From the NCBI RefSeq assembly GCF_022682495.2, contig NC_071392.1:88862797-88926796 (forward strand): a DNA stretch of 64,000 bases, given 5' to 3'. The DNA comes from Desmodus rotundus (Eukaryota; Chordata; Mammalia; Chiroptera; Phyllostomidae). The notes under the pieces are model-generated. The model was given only the letters and a program-made list of their open reading frames with translations. It ran no database searches and had not been told where the DNA came from. Shown here piece after piece: positions 34,070 through 46,084 of the stretch. Position numbers and translations under genes: made by a program. Numbering within the stretch: position 1 is the stretch's first letter; each line of letters opens with the position of its first letter.

Positions 34070-35115
34070 GACCATCATTCATTCATTCCCCAAATATTTA
34101 TTCCCACCTACTAAGTGTGGGGCATTATTTCATACATTACAATAATATGTCATGAAGAATATAAACAAACATTCCTTCTCTCATGGAGCTTACATTTGAC
34201 TGGGAGAACACAGACAGTAAACAAATTAAGGACGATATGTAGTAATTGTAGGGTAAGAACTGTACGAGAAAAAAATAAGGCAGAATAGGGAGGACCTGAC
34301 CAACAGACAGGAGTCAGTAAATTCTGCTTTTGAAGAGGAAGTCCCAGAAATAGTCACTGAGAAGATGAATTTGAGCGAAGACCTAAAGGGGGTGAGGGGC
34401 CAGGCAGCCAGATAACTGGGGAATGAGAGTCCTAGAGGGAAGAGCCAGCAAGTGCAAAGGCACTGGGGCAGGAGCCTTCTGGCTTCTGACAAACAGCAAG
34501 GAAGCCGCAGTGAGCACAGAGGAGAATAGTAAGAGATGGTGTCACAGGTAATAGCAGAAGGTCACGTGGGGTCTGGTGAGCCATTAGAGGAGTTTGCTTT
34601 TTACTGGAGGGAGGTAGGAGGAAGCCATTGGAAGGTTCTGAGCAGGGCATCATTCTGACCGCCCTGCTCAGAGAGTGCCCTGCTCAGGTACAGAGGAGAC
34701 CAGGTGTGCAAGGGGCAGAGACTGGGGTGGGGAAGGTGAGGCCGGGGCAGAAGGAAGAGGTTAGCATGGAGGCTAGTACAATGATCGGGCCAAGGGCGGT
34801 GGGGGCATGGTCTGGGGTGGTAATGGAGATGACGCACAGCAGCAAGATTCAAGGTATCTGCTGAGGAGTCAAGATAATTTGCTGACAGAACATACGTGTA
34901 ATCTAGGAGGTGGAGGGGAGTTGGAGCCTTTGGCAGGAATAGCTGGAGGGATGAAGGGAGATGTGGAAATGTGGAAAACTGCAATGGGAAACTTCTGGGG
35001 GGAAAGATCAAGAGTTTGGTTTTGCATATGGTGTGTTTGAGGGGCCATAAGACATCTTTAATGGGCTTGGTAGTGAGGAACAGCAGAGAAACAGGGGACT
35101 CCTGTTTCTCTGGAA
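34070..35115 (-). mobile_element. Long L2-related element, antisense
   Basis: About 1 kb of antisense L2-type sequence. It starts with the reversed tail 'TCATTCATTCCCCAAATATT', then 'CTCATGGAGCTTACATTTGA', 'GACAGTAAACAAATTAAGG', 'GCGAAGACCTAAAGGGGGTG', 'CAGCAAGTGCAAAGGCACTG', 'GCCATTGGAAGGTTCTGAGC', and 'ACATCTTTAATGGGCTTGG'. It is one of the longest old relics in the window and lies inside the intron between the two exons. Confidence 0.75.
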
Positions 35116-36685
35116 ACTTTTAGAGGACAGACTGGTGAGGATCAGGGGAAGCTCAGGTAGTAGCCCTCAGCTCACGGGTACGGAGTGGCAGGTACCAGGG
35201 GCCAGAGCTCTGGTGGGGCTGAGACAGCCAGGAGAAGGCTCTCGTGGGATTCACACCGGGGCGTTCCAGGTGCCAGGGAGACCCTGCGGATACGGAGATG
35301 GAGGAGAGCGGGAAAGTTAGGCGCGTTTCAGAGACAAGACCTACAGTGCTTGGCTGAAAGGCCGTGAGCAAAGGGGTCTAGGCTGAAACACTAAGGCAAC
35401 ACTCAGAACTAGAGAAGGCTTGTGGAATTCGCTTAGAAAGCAAAAACAGCAAACGTGGTTCATTCTTTATTGTCCTAGTGAACGTTTCTTCCAAGTCCGG
35501 GAACAGGGTGCAGTATTTTAAATGGCACGTGGAATGCTAGAGTACCCACGTAAGGAAAGGCGGCATTTCGAAACTAGTGCCCTTGTTCATGTATTTATAA
35601 AGGCGTGGGAACTATCAGGAAGGAAACACTGCCAGATATTTAGAGCAGTTATTTCAGGGTGGTGGGGCTTCCAACAACTTGCTTTTATTTTTTTTCTTTC
35701 TGTGTGCTAAGTTTTAATTACTGTGTTTTATTTCACAACTTAAAACTCAGAACACCAGTTTTGTGCCTCTAGAAGGAAAATGAATCCATGAGGTGATCGC
35801 AGTTGGTCAAACTCCATTTTTAAGCTTAGAGATGATAACTATTAAAATGATGATTCCAATTTGAGTGAAAAATGAGATTAAAAATTGATGTCTTTAAAAA
35901 TCATAAATGAGAAACAGAAGCTATGTTTGCTGTGCAGATTAGTTAAAAGCAGGACCGAGAATGTCACGTGATTCTTCCTGAATACTGTTCGTCATGCCTG
36001 GGGAGCAACAGAGGAAGAGGGAAGAAAGAATAATCCGTCAAGGCCAAGGCCGAGTGAACTATAGCCGAGGCAGTGGCCACTTGGGGGGCCTGGGAAGCCC
36101 ATCTTTTCTTCTGCTTTGAGTCTGGCTTGAAGCCGTCTCCAAACTCAAATAAAAGTAATTGCTTCGCTTCCCAGGTCTCAGTGCAGCCACCCAAAATCCC
36201 ACGTGTTTATCTTTTATAAATTATGTTTATTTTTAATATTGTACGCTCGTGATTCTTTCACGCACCAAGTGGCGCGCTCTGCTGATGCCCTGGGCCCGCG
36301 CCTGAATCCTGCATTTATTTTGTGTCCCACCGAGGACTCTGTGGGGCCTACAGGCATCTCCACAGCCCTATATTGTGCGTGTTCTCATTCTGCCTCCCAG
36401 CGTCACTCCCAGCGTGGGTCGTTCACACCGTGTGCTGCTCCCACTTGCAGATGACGGTCACTGGTGGCTCGTTGCTGGTAGATGGTAACCGTGTGGGTGC
36501 CTGGTGCTGTTGACTTTCATGGATCAGGGTGCCTCGGAGCTCGTTCAGAATGGCAACGGTGTTGATGGACATCAAAGCGGGGGCAATGTTCCGTGGAAAC
36601 CTGCGTGTCAGAGGGTGGGAGACGTTGTAGCAACATGGAACCTGGCACAGAGAAGTTGCTGAGACTCTTTCCTTTCCTCATACAG

Positions 36686-36819
36686 GAAGCTTGCAGATTC
36701 GGTACAACCTGGGCGGCACCAGAGAGCCGTACAACATCGACGTGGACCACAGGAACATGGCCAACGGACAGCCCCACAGCGTTAACATCACACGCCGCGA
36801 GAAGACCATCACGCTCAAG
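36686..36819 (+). CDS. CNTNAP2: CNTNAP2 exon: LamG4 core (internal coding exon)
   Basis: Next coding exon of the same gene. The acceptor is a pyrimidine tract ending CATACAG; the donor is AAG|GTACAC, a fairly weak match to GTRAGT. It is 134 nt, starting with two bases that complete the Gly codon split from the previous exon and ending in phase 0. The product reads [19 protein letters not shown], then [20 protein letters not shown] and TITLK, a laminin-G strand pattern. NIT is a possible N-glycosylation sequon. Against remembered mammalian CNTNAP2 it is almost identical, with changes only near the end (RREKTIT region), so it is under much stronger constraint than the linker of the previous exon. 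The following exon, expected to begin LDHYP, is not in this window. A CA/TG tract begins one base inside the intron and may affect donor use. Probably human exon 21, not verified. Confidence 0.95.
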
Positions 36820-36820
36820 G

Positions 36821-36859
36821 TACACACGTGTGTGCACATCCGTGTGTGTGATACAGTGT
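36821..36859. repeat. CA/TG tract next to a splice donor
   Basis: Alternating TACACACGTGTGTGCACATC then CGTGTGTGTG, starting one base after the G of the donor. The core ACACACGTGTGT (36822-36833) is a perfect palindrome. Confidence 0.85.
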
Positions 36860-38109
36860 GATAACCTCTGTCCTCCGTGCTGCTTGCACATGGGTTCTAT
36901 TTGGTTTTGTTGTGGAGGTGGGGCAGATGGAAGAAATGCCTGCTTGGACTTGCGTCTACAAATCCCTACCTAGCGAAGCGGAAGGTTAGGTAGCTCTTCC
37001 AGCAAAGACAGTGATGGAGTTGGTGGGGATGGAATGTCCGAGGGAGAAGCTGGAGTAAATGTTGACTGTGTATGTGCCGTAGCTTCGCTGCTGTGGCCCT
37101 CACGGCGGTCAGCCTGCTGTTTCTGTCCGCGCACCATCTGCTTTCTCCATGTGCTCAGATGTCTGAAGCTCCCCGCGTTTCCTAGCGAAGGTTGTTTTGC
37201 TTTCTCTGACCTTTCTTTGACTCTTCCACCGTGGTATGGATAACTATATTTTTTGCTTCTGTGGCCCCTTTCCCTTAAAAATTCTCAAGACACAGACCTT
37301 CCCCAGAATCTCCGACTCCGGCTGCAGACTCTCAGCACACAAAGGGAGGTTTTATTATGACACTCAAATTTTATTTCAGGTTCATTGGTTGTCCCTACCC
37401 CCACCGCCGACTTTTACAATGAACGAACCTTCCTGGGCGCCGCCATGAATAAAACATAACAGGAGGAGGTCTCCCTGGGAACTGAGCCAAAAGATCAAGG
37501 ATGGGAACTGTCGCTGCGCTCTCTAGAAGGTGTTGTGAATAGACACCTGTCGGCAGGGAGAGCTGCGGGATGCCGCCTTGTCCGTGGAGTGGAGTGGCAT
37601 CCAGCGGGGCTCAGCAGCCTCAGACCTCATTCAGACTCGGCTGCTTGCTGAGAGAGGTGCGAGGAAAGCCACAGGCCTGTCTCTTTTTGAGCAAGGGCAG
37701 ATGTCAAGTTCATAACTGGATAAGGAGTTTGCGCTCGCTCGGCCTTTCGCAGTCAATGCTAGAGGGTATTTTTAGGTGAGGTCCTTCCTAGGGAGTGACA
37801 GTGTGACGTTACAGCTTATTGTGCCGTCACGTGTGGTGCAGATCAGGTGACTTCATGGTGACGGACAGTCCCTGTGCCTAGCCGAGGGCCTGGCAGACCT
37901 ACGTCCTGCAGATTATTTACTGAATAAGCCAAGACCCTCCTGATCCATAACTTGTGGTCAATACCATTTCATCAATATTGTCTTCATTGGCTTTTCTTTG
38001 GTGACATTCTTTTGTTTTAAACCATGCCATCTGTCCTCTCTTTTAAAGTAAGTGACTTATCTTGCCATTTTACTATTGCAAAATAATATTAAAAGATAAA
38101 AAGAGCTCA

Positions 38110-38332
38110 GCCCTCGCTGGTGTGGCTCAGTGGATTGAGTGCTGGCCTGCAAACTAAAGGGTCACCAGTTCGATTCCCAGTGTAGGGCACATACCTGGGT
38201 TGCAGGCCAGGTCCCCAGTGGGGGTGGAGGGGTGGCACATGAGAGGCAACCACACATCGATGTTTCTCCCCCCTCTTCCTTCCTCCCTTCCCCTCTCTAA
38301 AATTAAATAAGTAAATTAAATCTTTTTTAAGA
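38110..38332 (+). mobile_element. Ves SINE, full length
   Basis: Head GCCCTCGCTGGTGTGGCTCA, 'GTGCTGGCCTGCAAACTAAA', B-box 'GGTCACCAGTTCGATTCCCA', 'CCACACATCGATGTTTCTCC', C/T-rich stretch and an A-rich tail. A G-rich insertion (GGGGGTGGAGGGGTGG) lies in the body. Confidence 0.95.
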
Positions 38333-38632
38333 AAACTGCTGAGTAATTGGCTTGAAAGACAATATAACCAGGAAGACCCACTGCAGCCTTAGACTCGTGC
38401 AGGACAAACCCTTATTCTCTCCAAGGAAGCGCCCATTTGTTAGGGCCGAGGCCTGCGGGCTGTGGAACCACAGGCGAAGTGAGGACGGGCCAAGGGGGAG
38501 CAGAAGGAGGAGGTGATAGGCGAAATAATATTTCCCAAAAGGAGAGTTTGGAGGAAGGGTAGACTAAGAAGGACTCCCTTTGGGCACATTCCGTTAACTA
38601 GGGTTGGTTTGGAACTAACCAGCAACACTTTT

Positions 38633-38862
38633 GGAACTAATATTAGGCCCCGGCTGGTGTTGCTTAGTTGGTTAGAGCATCACCTCATAAATCGAAAGGT
38701 CGTTGGTTCAATTCCCAGGCAGGGCACATACCCAGGTTGTGGGTTCAGTCCCCACTTAGGGCATGTACAAGAGACAACCAATTAATGTTTCTCTCCCTCC
38801 CCTCTCTCTAAAATCAGTATGCATGTCCTCAGGTGAGGATAAAAAAAAAAAAGGAACAAATA
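38633..38862 (+). mobile_element. Ves SINE, second subfamily, with TSD
   Basis: Body 38646-38852. Diagnostic differences from the common type: 'TTGGTTAGAGCATCACCTCA', 'GGTCGTTGGTTCAATTCCCA', 'TGTGGGTTCAGTCCCC', and an end 'CATGTCCTCAGGTGAGGAT' before 12 A. Ten-base flanking repeats GGAACTAATA (38633-38642) and GGAACAAATA (38853-38862) differ by one base. Confidence 0.92.
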
Positions 38863-40014
38863 CCAGCTTAATCAGAGCTGCCGTCTGCCACAGTAGACTA
38901 GAGAGGGGTGGACTATTTTAAGAACCTGGGCTCTCAAGGGTGGAAAGCCAGAGAAATCCAGGTAGTGGAGAAGAGAGAGACAGCAGATACGAGACAGCAG
39001 GTAACCCAGGGGACTGAGGGAGGGTTTCCAGGGGATAGTCCAGTTCCAGGGCTCAGGGATCTTTCAGTTGCCAGTGACAAAGGACAAATCCAACACTCAT
39101 TTGTAGGAAGAATTCCTGTAGTAGGTCATGGAATTTCAGAAAGGGAACACCAGAATTTCAGAGGAGAATCCAGGGGACCTGGAGGATCAAAACAAAGACC
39201 GTTGCTCTCTCCCTCTCTGTCCTCCCTTCCCCCTCCCGTCCTCTGTCCCCCGTCTTCTCTCCTAGTCCAACTCTCTGCGAGGACTGGCTTAGCACATCTC
39301 ACATACTCTGGGACACAGACACTGTGGTCCTGGACTCACCTCCTCCCACTCTTGCTGCCAGAGAAAGGTCTGGTTTCTTGGTTCTTCTTTTGAAATCCCA
39401 GGAGGGTCCCAGCTTGTGTCACATGCTTACCCTTTCCACAGGGACAGTAACTGATGGCCCCTCATCAAATCTCATGATTAGAGTGGGGAGTTGGGGGCCC
39501 CCGTCCGAGACAGAAGGACCGCAGTTCCAGAGAGAGGAAACGTGATCGCTGTGGGCAGCATGGGCTGTTCAGGGCTGTGAGGTCAGGGAAAGGGGGAAGC
39601 TCGCCAACAGGCGTGGGCCAAATCCCAGCACAGGAGTTACACCAGGGCACTAGAGGGCCCTGCCCTCGAGGCTTCTTCTGTCAGACAGCGAGACCCAACT
39701 GCACTGAGATTTCCGGATGTGTGGAAAGCCAGACACCGCGACCGAGCTGGATCAGTGGTCTGGGGTGCTCGTCTTTCTCAGCCCAGCCTCTCCGCTCTGG
39801 CCCAGGGGGCACCTGGAGGGAGAGACAGGGCTCCTCCTGTGGGAAGGTAGGTCAGGCCGGCTCCCAGCCTCCTTCATTCAGGCAGGGAGGCCTTGCAGGG
39901 CCTGGCAGTCTTTCTGAAAGCACCGTTAGAGCTCTAAAGACTCTGCGTTTTCTTTCCTGAAACAGTCTACAAACCCATCGGAGAACGTCTACAACCTCAA
40001 GAGTAGATGGAGGG

Positions 40015-40155
40015 AGACATCATAAAATGTTAATTACGATTATTTCTCTGGGAAGGGATTACAAATAGTATCCCTCCCTCTAGAGTTTTCTGTGTTTCCT
40101 CATTTTCTACTGGAAGCATATGTTGCACTCTTGTAATGGAACAGAAATATCAAAC
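40015..40155 (+). mobile_element. L1M 3' UTR fragment, sense
   Basis: 'AAAATGTTAATTACGATTAT', 'TTCTCTGGGAAGGGATTAC', 'CCTCATTTTCTACTGGAAGC' and 'GCACTCTTGTAATGGAACAG' match the L1MC/MD-type 3' UTR order. Confidence 0.55.
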
Positions 40156-40818
40156 ATACACATGTCCTCACCTTATTCTCATGTCCCCCAGTTATAATAA
40201 AATACAATGACACAGATGTTCAAATAATGTCCAATTGCAATAAGCTTTTAATCAAAGAACAAAAAGCTAATTCAAAGATGACTTTTAAAATACTATAGAA
40301 GAATGCCTTTGGAATTAAGGTGAAGTTTTATGTATTTATATATACGCAAACATTGTATAATTTACATGATGTTTATCAGTGTTGATGATTTTTTAAAAGC
40401 AGATTTATTTCCCTAGCAGGCTTTGGCCAAAGCTAACATTAAATTAATTTGCATTCCCTAAGCACAAACCATCTGAAATGGTGCTAAGCACTTGGGGGAA
40501 ATTGACCTTGGATGAAACATTTGCTTCCAAACCACCAAGTGCCCGATCTCCACGAAGATAATGAAGAGCTGACTCCGGGAGTTGTCAGACACCCGCGTGA
40601 ACCAGGCCCGTGACAACCCTCAAGTGGCGTCATTTATGAAAATCCACAGTTGCACCAGGGATAATAGCTAAAGGCCTAATGCCAGTCAAAATGTAAAACA
40701 AACCCCAGGCAGGCAGCGGGCACCTGAAAGAGTACCGTAAGCACTGAAACATCCAGCCCATTAGCGATGTCCAAGAGCTGAACATTACAATGGATAATTT
40801 CAAAGGTCTTGTATTACA

Positions 40819-40896
40819 AGTTTTCTTCCTACGTTCCTTCCTTCCTGCCCTCTGTGGCTTTTTTTCTTCTTTTCTCTTTCTTCCCTTTCATCCCAG
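40819..40896. repeat. Polypyrimidine-rich tract
   Basis: About 78 bp that is mostly C/T on the + strand with TTCC and TTCTTT units and few purines. No adjacent coding exon follows it, so it is not an obvious splice acceptor. Confidence 0.6.
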
Positions 40897-41254
40897 CCAC
40901 GTTGCGCAAGGGATCTAAGGTGGTTTATAGGGGACCGTAAAATGAAATTGAGAATTAGAGTAAGTCACAAAAAGTAGGGCTCCGAGACAACAGAAGAATA
41001 GATCGTGATTACCTAGGTCATAAGGTCTCACCCGCATGCATAAATTTGGCCCTGAACTTCTCCGTGGCTTTAAGTACACAACCCATAAGGACAAAACACA
41101 CCAGGTCCTCGAGGGCATTGACATTTTTCTTACTCCACCGTTGTTTTTTAAACACCGTGGATGATATTTCCTGGCACAGAAAGCTGCCCACAGCATGGCC
41201 CACTTGGCAGCACCACACAGGTGGTAAGAGTCACATGTGTGGATGCCGCCGGGG

Positions 41255-41395
41255 TTTCAGGCGCTCTGCTAAGCACGATGTACACATTCTTCCATTTAGT
41301 CCTCATGAAGGGTGATGGGGCTCACCCACAGTGAGAAAGCAGGAAGTAGCAAAAGCACGGGAGGACTAGGTCCGTCACACTTAGAAGCCTACCCA
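41255..41395 (-). mobile_element. MIR fragment, antisense (diverged)
   Basis: 'GCGCTCTGCTAAGCACGATG', 'TCTTCCATTTAGTCCTCATG' and 'CACCCACAGTGAGAAAGCAG' follow the antisense MIR. Confidence 0.6.
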
Positions 41396-41521
41396 CACTC
41401 ATTTCCTCCTAACAGAGAGATGTCTGGAGGTAAGGCCATAAAATTCTGAAAGTGGGTACTCCTGGCCAGTAAGAAATTGAGTGGTGTCATTGTTGTTAAC
41501 ATTGCTATAAAAATCGTTCAG

Positions 41522-41722
41522 GCCCTGGCTAGTGCGGCTCAGTGGATTGAGTGCCGGCCTGCAAACCAAAGGGTTGATGGTTCAATTCCCAGTCAGGGCA
41601 CATGCCTGGATTGTGGGCCAGGTCCCCAGTAGGGGGGCGCACAAGAGACAACTACACATAAATAGTTCTCTCCCTTTCTTTCTTGTTCCCCTCCCCTCTC
41701 TAAAAAATAATTTTTTTAAATC
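41522..41722 (+). mobile_element. Ves SINE, full length
   Basis: Head GCCCTGGCTAGTGCGGCTCA, 'GTGCCGGCCTGCAAACCAAA', B-box region 'GGTTGATGGTTCAATTCCCA', 'GGGCCAGGTCCCCAGTAGGG', a diverged 'CTACACATAAATAGTTCTCT' and an A/T tail. Confidence 0.93.
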
Positions 41723-44280
41723 ACTCAAAAATATGCAAAAGCATGGAGAATAATAAACATACACCTATGTAGGCACTACCCCAAAATTGCACGTTTTGGC
41801 ATTTTGCTCTGTTTCTTCAGATTTTTGTAAAATTCAGTGATCGTTGAGGCCCTCTGTCTTCCTTGTCACACAGTGATCCTGAGCAAGGCGGGAGATGTTG
41901 TCTTCAACAGCATTTCTGCAACAAATATTTTTCACAGGAATCACTTTTTCATGAAATATTTTGATGCCACATCTTCTTGGGAAAGCCAGGCATAACTAAA
42001 AAATGGATTCCAGCCTAAACAATTCCACAGGGACGGGGGATAGGATGATGGGCAGATGAAGGAGCAAGGGACTGAAATGGAAAAACCTCGGCCTGGTCCA
42101 AGGATAAAATTACCTCAAAAAAATGAGTACGCTGTATGTTCTCTGAATATCTGTAACACCTTTGGGGCTTTGATGGAAGGCAGACAACAAGAGAGTTCAG
42201 GGACACATTCTCTGGCACAAATGCTCCTCACCCACAGCCTCTGAAATTCAAATGAACCCATGGTCAGGAAATACCATTTCGGCCTCGTCAGACTGGAGGC
42301 CATCCCACCATTGCCAAGAAGAAGCTAGTGAATTTCCTGCCAGCAAAGTAAGGACTTTCTTTCTTTAGAAGTAATTCCAAGTCCTTGGAAAAAGACAATG
42401 ATTAGGTTCCCAAATTCTGATACCATGCAGACCATGACTTCAGTTATTCTCATCAGGAATTTTTAAAACAAGTGTTCAAACGATTCACTGGCTTCTGTCT
42501 CTTAAAGATAACAATCGGAATTTCAACCAGAGTGCAGAGAAACATTTGCATCAGTGGCCAACCGAGCTCTGCATTGAGTGTGAACCCAGAGGTGTTTCGG
42601 GAAGTGTTAGCAATAGCCACAGCAGTGAGTGCCCAGCGCTGGGGATAGGGGGAAGATACAAACATTACGGAAGCACCGGCTGCTGTAACAAATCAGCCCT
42701 ACAGTCTCAGCAGCTCCCCCCAATGAAAGTCGGCCTTGTGTCAGACGAGCAAAGTCCTGTGGTCCCCAGCAGTGACGAAATAATGCTGGGCAGGCGCCAT
42801 GGCCACCAGGCCATCCCCACCCCTGGCCAGTGGGCTTGGGGCCCCGATCTGGCCAAACTCCTGGCTGTCACCAACCTGGCTCTCCACGGCTCTGTCCTCT
42901 GGGAGGCCCTTCCTCATCCAAGATCTGCCCCGGCCACTGCTGAGTGGCGTGCGGGGGACAGTGCCTTCCGTGAAGCTGTGCGGCCCTGAGGGCCCATTTC
43001 CTGTGGGCGTTTTCCACTCAAGCCTTTCGTAGACCAGCCGTGTTTCTGGTTTCCTTGCCAGTATCACTTGTCATGACCCGAGCTAGCGTCTGATCTGCCT
43101 GCTGCCGTCGGTTCATGTAGGCACACCCTCCCTTCCTTCCCAGACATAAATGTGGGCCCACGTCATCATTCACTGCTGAGTGCTGAGCATCTCTGTCAAG
43201 GTCATGGCAGCTGCCGGGAGGCCATCTGAAACAAGAGGCTTGGGTGAAAAGAAAAGACCCTTCATTTTAACGTCACCCATGGGGCTGAGTCAGTTTGCTG
43301 AACTGAGAAACCTTTGTTGGTCAAAGGTTCTGGCAACTTCATTTCTTACTCTGCGGTTGAGGCTCAGAATTTTTGGTCTTTTCGCTAGTCCCTCTCCCTG
43401 ACGTTTGGAAACTGGCCAGCTCTTCTCTGAGCTCCTCTCCCCCTTGACAGAAGCAGCAAGGAGCAGGGACACCCGCAGCTGTCCCGCTGTTCCAAAGCCC
43501 TTTCCCTGCAGCTACGGGTCACAGGCACTTAGTCTGCCTTCCAGGTTACAAAAGGTGACCGTTTTACCAAATCTCTTACCCCGTGCCGGGGCCATTCGTC
43601 TTTCCAGCCCCTCATCCGTGTCTGCACCCCACACCGCCCGGGCACAAATGTCTCTGCTTTGGCAGCCGTCCTCTGCAAGGTACCGATGTCTGTATCACCT
43701 AGGGTTTATTAGCTATTGTCACAAAAAAGATTCAGAGGCTTAATGCAAATAATTAGATTTCTTCCTGCCCATGGAACAGTGCAATGCAAGTGTGGTTAGT
43801 TGGAAAGCGAGCGCCCTTCACAGAGTGACACCGTCCCTGGAGTTGGAGTTGTATAAATCAGCTGATAGAGAGGGGTTTGTGCTAACGTCGGAAGATGAAA
43901 AATGGAGTAACAGAGGCACGGCTCAGTGTTGGACTGCAAGGTCCGGGAGAAAGGGTAGGACACTGACAAGGGGGGCACAGGAGACGCACACCGCCCCCCG
44001 CCCATTATGATGGAGAAGCGGGGGAGGGGTGTTCCAAAGGAGAACACGGCTAAGCAAAGGTGCAGCAGTGTGAGGACTCTGTAGCATGACCCTCTTCCTG
44101 CCCCATGAGTTGAGAAGACCGGCCCTGCAGAAGGCGCAGTGACAGGGCTTCCCTGGAGAAACACTGAGTCCGAAGTAGGCGACTTCACAGGGGGCGTAGT
44201 CCCGCACGGGTGCGGGATGCTGTAGAATCCACGGTCTGGGGCTCACGCACAGTTTTGTCAGAAACTGCTGGCGGGACAAA

Positions 44281-44545
44281 TACCACGTATCTGATACCAC
44301 ATACGTGATGCACCTGAGACAGTCGGACTCACAGTCAGAAGCTGAGGATGGGACGGTGGTTGCCAGGGGCTGGGGGCCAGAGGAAGCGTGATGCATTCGT
44401 CAGGGGACAGTACTTGGGCTCCAGAGGCGAGTGAGCCCTAGGGACCTGAGCGGCGCCATGCCTGCAGTTGGCACCGTTCACAGTGCACGCGCTCAGAGGG
44501 GCCTTCGGTCGAGCATTCGTGTCCAGTAACAATAATAATAAATAA
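44281..44545 (+). mobile_element. L1M-type 3' end, sense (diverged)
   Basis: 'GACGGTGGTTGCCAGGGGCT' and 'GGGGGCCAGAGGAAGCG' are the usual L1M 3' UTR phrase ('GGTGGTTACCAGGGGCTGGG'). A short AATAATAATAAATAAA tail closes it at about 44528-44546. The rest is strongly diverged. Confidence 0.55.
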
Positions 44546-44878
44546 AAGGCAGGGGGAGACTTTTCGGGGAGTGGATAGGTTTATGGCGGAGATTGCAGTG
44601 ACGATTACATACAGTTTTTTGTCCATCAAAAATAAGTAGATAATATAGACAGCAACAACGACAGATTGTTGGAGGAACTATGTTAGCAGTAAATGGGAAA
44701 GTAGTTCAGCTGTGGGCTCCTCGGGAAGCATGTTAATGGCAGGAAACTTTGATGGGCAGGGCCCACCAACACCACTCTCTGTGTGGAGAGCCAGTCAGTG
44801 GTCAGGCATTCCTGTAACCTCCTCAGTCCAGGGAAGCAGCACTGTGCCCTGGAAGAAACTTAAGAGTCCTGTTATATA

Positions 44879-45094
44879 GCCCTGCCTGGTGTGGTTCAGT
44901 GGATTGAGTGCCGGCCTGCGAACCAAAAGGTCGCCAGTTCGATTCCTAGTCAGGGCACATGCCTGGGTTACAGGGCAGGTCCCCAAGAGGGAGCACGTGA
45001 GAGGCAACCACACATTGATGTTTCTCTCCCTCTCTTTGTCCCTCCCTTCCCCTCTCTAAAACTAAATAAATAAAATCTTAAAAAAAAGAAAAAG
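44879..45094 (+). mobile_element. Ves SINE, full length
   Basis: Head GCCCTGCCTGGTGTGGTTCA, 'GTGCCGGCCTGCGAACCAAA', B-box 'GGTCGCCAGTTCGATTCCTA', 'CCACACATTGATGTTTCTCT', C/T tract and tail 'AAATAAATAAAATCTTAAAA'. An AAGAGTCCT/AAGAATCCT pair near the two ends may be a remnant of the target duplication. Confidence 0.95.
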
Positions 45095-46084
45095 AAGAAT
45101 CCTCAGAACACTTTGATGCGTATCCTCATTTGAAATGCTCAACCTTTTGAGTTTGCAAAAGCCAATGCTGTGAGCCCCGTGAGAGAGCTGAGGAAGCAGA
45201 GGAAGGAAGCCCAGGTGCCGAGGTCCCCGTGCCCACGGAGACAGACCCCCTCCAGTGGCCAGTCATCTCTCATGCTGTTGGCTTTGCAAGGATCAAGGGA
45301 GCCAGGCTCGCCCCAGCTGTGCTGCCTGATAAACTTTGGAAAAATTTTAAGAGGTTCAAATAAAAGTAAGTCTTCAGAAGAGCTAGCATTTTGTCTGGAA
45401 TCGAGGGGCATAGTGGCGGGGACAGTGACCCGCACACCTGTCTGATAAACCATTTGGACCAATGCTGTGTTTCGAGACAGGAAGATGGAGAGAGCAGCCT
45501 GCAAGGTGGTGAAACAAACTTCTCCGTGGCTCAGAAAATGCCACCTGCAGCTGAAGGTGACACAGGCAGGTTAAAAGCCACTTTAGGAAAGGAAGTTCAT
45601 GGACTAACTTTTAAAAATTGTTAGATCTACTCATAAAGATTGTTCAGTTTAGTTTTCCTCAAGAATATTAATAAAGAGGCCAGGGATTCCGTCTCACCCC
45701 ACGAAGGGAAAACCCTACTAGGGCACTAATAGTACAAATAACAGCAGCAGGGGAGAGCGGGAACAGTGGTCCCTGAGGGCACTGGGAGCCGGCGCCTCCT
45801 TTTCTGAGTGCGTCTCAGGCTCTGCTGCACTGAACTCACCCGCCCATGTAACTGCTGCAACAGGACAGAGCGAGCTCAGCAGGGGTGGTGGCGTCGCAGT
45901 ACCAGCCCAGTCTTCCTGACTCCCACGCCCAGACTCGAATGCTGGCCTTCAGCGGACGTGGGTTAGTTGGGCTGCTCAGACGCAATGAAGGACCCATCCT
46001 CCCACGGGCGGGTGCCTCTGCCTGACCAGGGTCCAAGTCCAGGAGCTGACTCGGCTCGACCTCTTGGGAGGAGGGATATACTCC

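Larger units (their letters stand above)
30763..36685 (+). other. CNTNAP2: CNTNAP2 intron between the two exons (5,923 bp, complete)
   Basis: Complete GT-AG intron in phase 1, from GTAAGG to CATACAG. It contains a MIR remnant right after the donor, an L1M 3' end (31835-32110) and a long L2-related relic (34070-35115). 32110-34070 and 35120-36660 carry no recognisable gene or repeat apart from short AT-rich runs and a small imperfect tandem of an AAACTTAGTA-like word near 32775-32825. Confidence 0.92.

Noticed and set aside
30523..36819. Assignment to CNTNAP5, CNTNAP4 or CNTNAP1
   Set aside because: The [20 protein letters not shown] block and the [13 protein letters not shown] block match CNTNAP2 as I recall it; the 3/4/5 group has clearly different residues here. 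Not confirmed by alignment.
42546..42989. 147-codon plus-strand open frame
   Set aside because: No recognisable domain, no splice context matching the gene frame, and overlapping open frames on the other strand.
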